From Holacanthus passer (taxonomy: Eukaryota > Chordata > Actinopteri > Pomacanthidae): a DNA stretch of 64,000 nucleotides. The notes below the pieces were generated by a model, which ran no database searches, was not told the DNA's origin, and saw only the letters and a program-made list of their open reading frames with translations. The stretch covers positions 2,046,501-2,110,500 of the forward strand of contig JAFREQ010000024.1 of NCBI GenBank assembly GCA_025331565.1, given 5' to 3'. Positions 22,701 to 32,646 of this stretch are shown here, one piece after another; within the stretch, counting starts at the first letter, position 1; each line of letters opens with the position of its first letter. The translations under genes were made by a program, and so were the position numbers.

Positions 22701-25700
22701 TGAGAGAGGATTGGTGTTGACCCCTGTGGGACCCAGAAACCAGTCACAGCAAACAAATGGGGGTGGCTCGAATTAAGACGACAAAAGAAGGGGATTCCCA
22801 AATCGTTCTCCAGCAATTGCAGAAAAGTCTTGTGTTGCCGTGAGGCTGTTGTTCCCCCCACGCTGCGGCAAAGAAACCCAAAACAACATGTTACTGTAAC
22901 CGGTGGTCAACTCTGACGTCCGTCGGAGCCGTCTGCTGTGTTCTGTGTTTTTGAACCAGGTGTGTTATTGAGTGAGGCTTCGGCAGGAAAACACTCAAAA
23001 ATCCACTGGGGCGTGTGTTTGATTTCCAAACTAGAAATATATTTACATTTTAAATATATACTTTAATATGTAAATAAGTATTAAACACATGTGTTGTGTT
23101 CATGTTCATTAAATGATTGACTCATGCCCTAACCCCTAACCCCTAACCCTTGTTGGATGCGAATCAAAGAAAATGCTTTTGCATGAAATCAACATATGTT
23201 GGTCCAACAAGAACGAGATATTGTCCGATTCTGACATTGCTGGCTTTTGGCTCCACGCCCACCGGATGTAGAAAAACCAAGGAGGAAGCTGCTCGAAGCA
23301 GGAGCGGGACATGTGAAGCAGGACGACTTCATGGACACATGCGGGAATATTTTCAACTAATTGTTTTGCATCCTGGACGTCAAGGGTAAGTTATTTTAAA
23401 TGTATATTTACTTGAATGAAATTCTCAGTAGTCTATTTACTCAAACATCAGTTTCTCACTATCTATTCTCACAGGGAGTTTGGAGCCTGGGTTTTTCCCT
23501 GTAACATTACATTAGCTGTGAAAATGTCTTTTTTGTGCTCCATTAAAACGATGTAGCTCTGTAAGTGACACACAAGAAGGTAAACTGCAACGAAACTGAT
23601 TAAAGACTCAGTATTTTGTTCAGGGAGACAAGTGTTTTGCAAACGTGCGTAAAGAGATGGCAGATTTTCACCCAATCAAACACTGATTAGCTCAGTTTCA
23701 GACAGAGATGAGGGTGAAATCAGTGAAATCTTTTAGTCAGAATGAAAACCAGCACTGAGCAGCAACGGCAGCAGTGATGTACATGAAAATGTGCAGATTA
23801 CCAACAAGGAAGGAAGGTTTTTTTTTTTTCTAACTGCTGTCTTTTCCTTTCCCCAGAACAAGACCATCCATACAAGAGGAGCATCAGATCAGTTCACCTA
23901 TCGAGAGGCTGAACACGGTGAGCAGCTTTAGAAATATGTGTCACCAAGTAGCTGTGATGTTGATGTTTGTAACACATACTGCTTTGATTCGTCCGGCATT
24001 TTGGATGCCACTCACTGCCTCTCTGGAAAATTGCAGGTCACTGTTGATATTGTTCTTCTTGAATAGTGGTGCTTCTGAAGCCGCGGTCCCATAGATGAGT
24101 TTTCTGCAGAGCTCTTGATGTGGTTGACTGATGCACCTTCACTCTCAGCAGCTGACGTCTGCAGCGCTTAGTGTTTTGTCTTCTCTTCCTTCAGTAGTCT
24201 CCCAGTTAATACAACAATGTTTTTGTCTTCATTAAAGGGTCATTTGTGAATGTTGGATTTTTGAGAACAAGTGTTGATTAATAATCCTGTGTGTTATTTT
24301 GCTCACTGTCTTCATTTTTAAACATGCATTGTGTTCTTTGTTCATGGGCCCTGTTGTATTTTAGCCAACAGAACACAGACACTGAGGCCAACACGTCCAT
24401 GGAGCCATGTGTGAGGTGGTGGATGGTGCAGAGCTCAAACAGGAATCAAGGGAACATCAGCGTCCTGAAATGGAAGAAATGGAGGTCTTCAGTGGAACAT
24501 CAGCTACACTCATCAAATGCCCAATCAAGTATTTTCCTCTGTCTGAAAGAGCACAGGATGTTGTCACATTGACGATTTATGAAAAACAAGTTGCTGGTGT
24601 GAAAAGACTAATTAAAATCATTCATATATCCTGAAGCATTCGGGATTGATTTTGTGTTTTTGAACCAGCTGGGGAAAATTGAAACGATTTGTACTTGTAG
24701 ATAATTTAGTGTGTCTGCCTGCAGCATCAGCAGTCACATTTGTACATTTTATTTGCTGTTGATTGGATTTTCGATGAACTTGAAAGCATTGGAAAAGCTT
24801 TGTTCTTGCGATCACGCACGTCTCATACAGATCATTTATTAGGCCCTGAAAAGTGATGCAGTCTAATGCGAGAGTCCTGTAATATATGTTCAACCAATTT
24901 ATATCAGTGAGGGTTGAACAAGTATTAACACCTCTCAGAACAACTCGGTTCAACACCACCACAAACTAAATCCTCTAAAATGACCCTCTAGTCGAATCAA
25001 TATTTCTCTAAAACTGTAGTATCAAGAACTGAATATCAGAAGCTTCATTATAAGGTTTATTGCAGGACTGCTTTGGACATAATAAACCGGACAATGACTT
25101 TATGTTTCACACATTGAAAAGAATGTCGAGTTATGTGTAGTGGTAGTAAAAAGAGGAAGCTCGGAACAACAGGAATGTTAGTATCTGTTAATAAATGTAA
25201 AATAGTCTTTGGCAGGATTTTGTTGAACTAATGTAGAATAAACATAAATTAATTAAACTTTTAAATTTTTTTAATTCAACAGGTCAAGTAAATTAAATTT
25301 AAAAATCAACATGACAAATCTATGTGTTGTTCAAATAACACAATCAAGACAGACTGATTTTACTTGATTTGGTTGGATGGAACACAGTTGGTGTGATTTA
25401 TTTTTTTCAGTGTAGGTTTGCTGCAGAAATCACAGCCTCATTGTTTTTTAGGTGTGGTCATGGTGATTCTGCCCACACATGACACATGTGTGTTGACAGG
25501 CAGTTCTCGTAAGGAAAGATTTTTTTTTTTCTTTTCAGGATTTATCGGAGACGAACCCAAACATGAAAAACACCCACACTGATCATTGCCTGTGAATAAT
25601 CAGAGGAAAGCCCCCACCCCATCTGACGCCTACCCCCACCCTCAAACCCCACCCCTACCCCTCCCTTTTCTTTGACTGACAAATCCACACGATGCTTTGA

Positions 25701-28700
25701 GCAGCCAACCCCCCCTCACCTCCTCCTCCCACGCGCCCCCCCCCCCAATCTCAGTCACATCTGTGGTACAGCCCACTCGCGATTGGCAGGCTTCCCTGTG
25801 CAGGCTGCATCAGGAGCCAATGCCGTTTGTGCTGATCAAACGGGTCAGCTCACTTCAGAGGCTGGGGGGGAAGTGCAAGTTTCAGTGGCTGTTTTGATAC
25901 AGCAGATAGTGGGTTATGGTTCATATGCGCAGGCGTGTGAGATGTGCACCAGACAGGGGAATTCAGAATGGCTCGAAAGCCCGCTCGACGTCTCGGCCTA
26001 TTGTTGATCAAAATGTGGTCGGCAGAGATCTTTTGCTTTCTAATTCTGTCGGCACAACTTTACTGTAAAAAGGCTGCGAAGCCTGAGAAAGTTGTGGTGG
26101 AATTCAGGGAGACTTTTGGGCAACGATCTGTTTCTCGTACACTTTGAAATCAGTTTGATACCATGATCATTAATAAGTGATTTGTTATGGATCTGTTATT
26201 ATTTTATTGTATTGGTGATATTAAAATGTCTCGTCATTGGTCTAATTATAGCCTCAGAGACTTTACTGTGTCCGTCTCCAGTGTTGTGCAAAGAGCGATC
26301 TTCAGTTGAGTTCACACAGATTAGATTGAACTGGTTCATCTTCATAGTTAACAATTTTGAATTTTGAAGTTCACAGTTTCAAAAAAATAAATCACATTTA
26401 TTTCTGTTTTCTTTAAATGAGCTGCTCCTACAATGTAGTGTCGTACAAGTCTGTCTACTTGTTGGGAAACAAAGGTAACCGCGCCTTTGCTGAGTCTGAC
26501 TTGAGTGGAGGAATGATTTCTTATTCACTCGCTGATATTTCCCAACACCAGTCTGATTCTGTCGTTTGAGATTTATTGCAGATGTGAGAGACTTGAAAAA
26601 TGTTGCTGCATGCACGATGTGCTCGGCTTGCTTCACTCACATTGGCAGCACGAGTGCTTGAAACTGTTGGCTGTGCATTTGCTTTTTGTGCCACTCAACT
26701 ATTTCAAAAATAATAAGTTCATTTATCAATTAGTTGATCAGCTGATTGTTCATTGACAACAATTTTAACAGCTGATTGTTTATTTGTGTCAGCCTCTAAA
26801 ATCTGAGGATTTCCTTTGTTTTTTGTAATCTTTGGGTTTAGGACTGTTGCACGCCTTGTTGACGGACTGATTATCAAAATACATAATCAGTAGATAAATC
26901 AATCATGAAAATAATCTGTTTGTTTGTTTGTTTTCTCTCTCATTCTGAACACCAGCTGGTCCCACCGGTCAGTCGGTCACGTAGTCGGAGGCCAGTTGTT
27001 ATTGTTGTCCACCAGTCAGTCAGTAATTGATTCAGTCAGCCAGTCAGTCAGTCAGTAATTGATTCAGTCAGCCAGTCAGTCTGACCAGATGCCAGTCGTG
27101 CAGTCAGACTGTGCTCGGCTGTGTGGAGAGCGCAGCGTTGTGGTCTTTCTAAATAGTGGTTGGCTTCGCATGGCTGACAAAATATGTCGTCTTGGCCGGC
27201 GGTGGCGTACTGCTCAACCACAGGGTGTGTGTTAGTGTGCATGTGTGTCAGTGGACAAATTAGCTTATTTATATTCAAACAGCGGCTTCTGCTCTGCAAT
27301 GCAAACAAGTTATTGATAAATTTGATTGTGGTTGGGACGAGGTGCGTTTCCATCTCACTCTGCATTAAACTACTGGCTCCGTGTCTGGATTTGTTCTCAT
27401 TGAAACTCGGCCAATAAGCAACTCTCACTTTCACAGGACTTTTTAATATGTCATAAAATACATTTGTATCCACATAAATAATTTGTTCTCTTCTCTCTTC
27501 TTGTAATCAGAGTGGTTTAACTTGGTTGTGAAAGCTTTTTTCACTGGCAGGTCAAAGGTCACGGTAACATAGCACTGCAGTATTAAACAGTCGGTGTGGT
27601 TTAGTAATGAAGCTCTGAGCATCTGTAGCTCCTCTTTAATTTTATGTCATGATTGAAGCTTTTGTCAAATGTAGTGATCCTGTTTGTTAAAAAGTTATTG
27701 CCAAAGTTGTGAATTTGGATTATGACAGAACATAGTTTCACAATACAAGATAATTATGGTCTTGACATAACAGGATAAAAACAATGTAAGGATTTATGAC
27801 TTTGAACAATAGACTGACCAGTTGGCTCACAGCAGTCGTTTGGTCTTTGTAAACCTCAGAGTGGAAACATTTGCCTGAAGCTGATCTCAGATCTCGTCGA
27901 TGTGTTTTGCGTGTAAACACTCAACATTTGTTGGCTTCAGATGCAGTTTTTCCTGCTGTTAATGGTCAATGCTGTGATGTTTTAATGAATCACAGACCTG
28001 AACGTTAGTCAAACTGGGAAAACACCCCTGTCAATTTCTATTCATGTACGATGTTGCTCACTCGTCTTTCTTTCACAGGACAAACGTGCTGATGGTTGTT
28101 GTGCCTTTGGGTCTCAGCCAGAATCAAACCCTCAACCTGAACTGTATCACAGTGGTTTTTCCTGTAAGGGTAAAAAAAAAAAAAAAAAAAAGATTACTGC
28201 TCGTATTGTTGTAATTGTCAGACCGTCCCTGTCCGGTAACTCTCCATGTCTTTAAAATTAAAATCCATATTTAACTCAGGCTTTATGTTAAACGTTACGT
28301 TAAAAGTCTCCAAACCCAGGTGGAAATAACCCCCATGACATCGTGTGACAGCGTTTACTCAGTGTTTTCTGCAGTTGACTCGTCCTCTTCATGACAAGTA
28401 AACTGGACTTGATGTGTAAAATTGGTGGAACGTATTAAAAAGCACAATAATACAATTCTTGCAGATTCATTATTGGAGTTTAAAATTGGAGCTGATTGCA
28501 CATTGAAGCCTGGGAGGTGCTGTCGAGTTCAGAATAAGTCTAACTTCGGTCATGGTTTGATGAAATGTCAAACCATGAGGCCTGAATGTGTGAAGGTTTC
28601 CTCTTTATTGTTACTGGAAGTGATTAGAGCGGCTCTGTTTCCTTCTTAGGTAACATGAAGTACCATCTGTCTGCCGTGTCTCTGAGAAAAAAATGATGCC

Positions 28701-28974
28701 GTCTCATATTTGCGGCTTAACAGGTCTCAGCTGTTCTGATCTGTCATGGCCATTAACAACGTGTTTATTGCAGGAATTCATGCTGACAATGACGAGCAGA
28801 AAAAGATAAATGATGCAGTTCAGACTCAGACTGACCTTAACTGTCACAGTTTCTCATGCATTTTCAAGTTGTGAGTGTGTGTGTGTGGATACGAGCAGCG
28901 AGACCGTATGCGTGTCTGAGCCATTTACCGTAGGTGCAGGTGGCTAATGTGATGATCTACAGTAATATGTATTT

Positions 28975-29015
<41 letters not shown>

Positions 29016-29143
29016 GGGGGCGTGGCTCATTGTGAATTTCCCCCATCTGTCATAGTGAGACCGTAAGAATACACCTCCTCCGCCCACATCGTGCCTGGGC
29101 TAAAGGTTAGAGATGGGTACGAATCACCACCCAGAAATGGACT

Positions 29144-29188
<45 letters not shown>

Positions 29189-32100
29189 GTGTGAGAACCA
29201 GAGAAAGTGTGTTCTCACTATTGCTGTCATATAAGCAGGATCGCACCTTTTACTTTCAGGGGCGTCTTTTTCTAGAGATTTTGCTCAAGTTGCGCAAAGT
29301 GACCTCAGTGTTAATCGACGCGCTTGATTTCATCACCCGTTACACTTTTTAAAGCAGCTTCTGACTCTGAAGAAGCAAAAGTCAAATAGAAAAAAAAAAA
29401 GTATACGATAACACCTTTTCAAAGTGGTGCTGCGAAGACAAGGTCAGAAAAACAATAAAAATGAGCTGATTAAGCAAATCAATTTCAGCTTTTACTAATT
29501 GTTCCCAGTTAATATCTTGATGTTGGCTCACAGGTTTAAACTCTAAACAGAGCACACTGTTCAGAGAAAATAAAGTTAGAGAAAACCAGCTCCTCTGGTG
29601 AAGAAAACAGCTCTGAAGCCACTCATGGAAAATAGTGCCACAGCTGCAGATTGTCCCTCAAAGTCATTTTAAAGTAGATGTTTTTTCTTGTTCTTTTCTT
29701 CACATTCAAATTCGCTACCAAAAAATATGAAATGTGAAATGAATTATTACTAATTATAATTAACAGCTGTGCAGTAAGGCCACAATGTGCAGTCCTCACC
29801 CTCACAGCTCTTTAAACTATTCTTCGTTAATTCAGCTGGAGAAATCAACGAGAGAATTTAGTTCTTTTCAAACCAAGAAAGGTTCATCGCTTTCTAACAT
29901 TGCATGAACAAAACCAAACCTGCTGTTACTGGTAACATTTCACACATTTACCATGTTTTCTGTCCTCTGTTCACCTGTGTGGCCTGGAACTCCCTCCAGA
30001 GACCTTAAACTCACGAGAGCTGCCAAAAATTCTTATTCAAATAGAGCAGCAGGAATCAGTGCACTCTTCACCTCCACAGCCTGTGTACGCCCAACTTCCT
30101 GCACAAGACTTCAGTTACACGAGTTTCCTTTTTAATCCTCCTGCAAAGAGCTCTTCATGCTTCACCTTTTAGCTTCATCTGTGATCCACCTGTGACCCAG
30201 TACATTCAAATATTCATTAAAATATTCATTTGGCTGTTAAATATTGCACCTTCTGGTTTGTTTGGAGTCGAGCAACCAGGAGCTGAAAACCGTCGCTCTG
30301 TTGTGGCCTGTTCTTTCAAAAAAAATAAATAATGAAATAGTAAATATATTATGTAAATATAATCAAATAATTGGTACATCATCAATATTTATTTCAGTTT
30401 TGATCTCTGGCCGGCAGCAGGTGCAGCCCACCTCCCGCACCCACCTCAGGCCCAAATGTGCATCTGTAATTTTCAGAAAACAGCCTTTGCTGTTGCGTCG
30501 TTTCCTGACATTAGTTTGTTGCCTGTTGCCGTTTGCCAGGCAGCGAGCAGGTGTCGGGTGGAGCCGCTTCTCACACCGTCGGTTAATGTTCTGTCTCAAC
30601 CGTCCTCCTGATATTACGTGGAGCTAAAATGTTACGTATCGGTGGGTAAATGAGGACGACCTCCGTTCGCCTGTGTGTGTGTGTGAGGTCAAAAGTGATA
30701 GACGGGAAAAGGCCCATCAGTGTCTTTCTCACGCATCTGCTAACAACTAACCTATATGACGTGTGCATCATTGCATGTGGCAGATGTTCGTAATTACCGC
30801 CTACACATACGAGAATATTTTTATACAAATTATTAATTATTAAATTATTTAATTTTGACTTAATGCATAAAATAATTACTTAGATATAAATTTATTATTA
30901 TTCATGAAATACAAATAAACTCATACCTAAACTAAAAGCAGAAACTATAATAAGACCAAGCACCGTTTCACTGTTTTCACATTAATGAACATGTTAAACA
31001 TAGTTTCTGTTTTACAGTTGAGCAAAACATTTGTCACCTTCCAGCTTGTTCACTGGAAAACTGCAAAAATATTTGTCTGGAAATTAATCAGTCTTTGAAG
31101 TGGAATTAAATTATTTGTCTTTATACAGGTGAACGTTTTCCGAAGTCTGACTCATTTCTAGTGAAGCCAAAGTAAAATGTAAACAGTTAAAATCACTTGA
31201 GTCGAGTGTTTGTTTGAAGTTCAGCCACCTGATTTCAGTTGTTCAGGTTTTTTATTAAAAAAAGAAAATTAACAAAAACTTTGCACTAAAGCTGGACATT
31301 TTAAGTATTTTTGTAGAATTTAAACAACAAGAAGGAAACTAAGTAGGAATTAACATCTAAAGCTCAATAATTTAAAAAAAGTATCACAACCTCAGTTTTT
31401 AATGTCAAGTTCAGCATGAAATACTTCATATTTAATTCTCAAGAGTATTGAGGAATTTAAAATTGTATCAATTTGTATTAAAATAACTATAGAACCAAAT
31501 ATAGAAATTATACATTTGAAAATGCAAATATAAATACAAATATCTGGCTCTGTCTAAGTCCTGGAAAAGTCTCAAAATTTCATTATCTTAATTCAAAGCT
31601 TTGTTGCTAAGTAACATTTTATTGTCAAATAAAAATTTAAAGGTCTTAAATATTTAAAATATATTAAATATGTTGGTGGTAGATTCAACCAGTCGTGCTG
31701 AATTCTGCATCTTCTGACAGGCCAACTCTTTCATACTAGAATACATTTTTAATTGTATTAGATTCATTGATCTAATACAATTGTTTAATTATTTATGAAT
31801 CTGTTTTTGGGACATTTATATTTTATCTTCTCAGGTGGATTTAGGTTGTGACTCGGACCAAAGAGGTAAAACAAAATTGAAGCCGTAGAAGATGAGAAAT
31901 GGGTCAAGTTCCAACAAGAGATTCTACATTTCCCTCAATGCAACCATGAGTCTTTAATTTGACTCTTCCTCTCTCATGTTTTTCTGACTTCGCACCACAT
32001 TTCCAACTCAGGTTTTATGTTTCATAAAGTCCTAAATGTTTCGCCTTTCTCAACCTTCTCGACCTGCTGGGGTCGAGAAGGTTGAGAAAGCCGCCGTTCG

Positions 32101-32286
32101 TAACGGACGGTTTGCGGTGGCGGCCTCTCGGCGGTGGGCGGGGCCACTCACAGGAGGCCGGAGAGTCACACACAGTCTGAAACTACAAACTGTCAGAGTG
32201 AAAGTTAAAAATTCGAATCCTGTCAACGACGAATACAAAAACAATTAACTGTCACTCTGCTCTGCTTCATAACTGAACACACTCGT

Positions 32287-32323
<37 letters not shown>

Positions 32324-32362
32324 GCGCTCTCTCTCCCTCCCTCTCTCTCTCTCTCTCTCCCT

Positions 32363-32429
<67 letters not shown>

Positions 32430-32507
32430 CTCCTCTCTCTCTCCCTCCCTCTCTCTCTCTCTCTCTCCCTCCCTCCCTCTCTCTCTCTCTCTCTCTCTCC
32501 CTCCCTC

Positions 32508-32539
<32 letters not shown>

Positions 32540-32594
32540 CCTCCCTCTCTCTCCCTCTCTCTCTCTCTCTCTCCCTCCCTCTCTCTGTCTCTCT

Positions 32595-32646
<52 letters not shown>

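Noticed and set aside
27013..27081. CRISPR-like repeat array
   Set aside because: Only two short units with no spacers, in a vertebrate intron. It is a simple tandem repeat.
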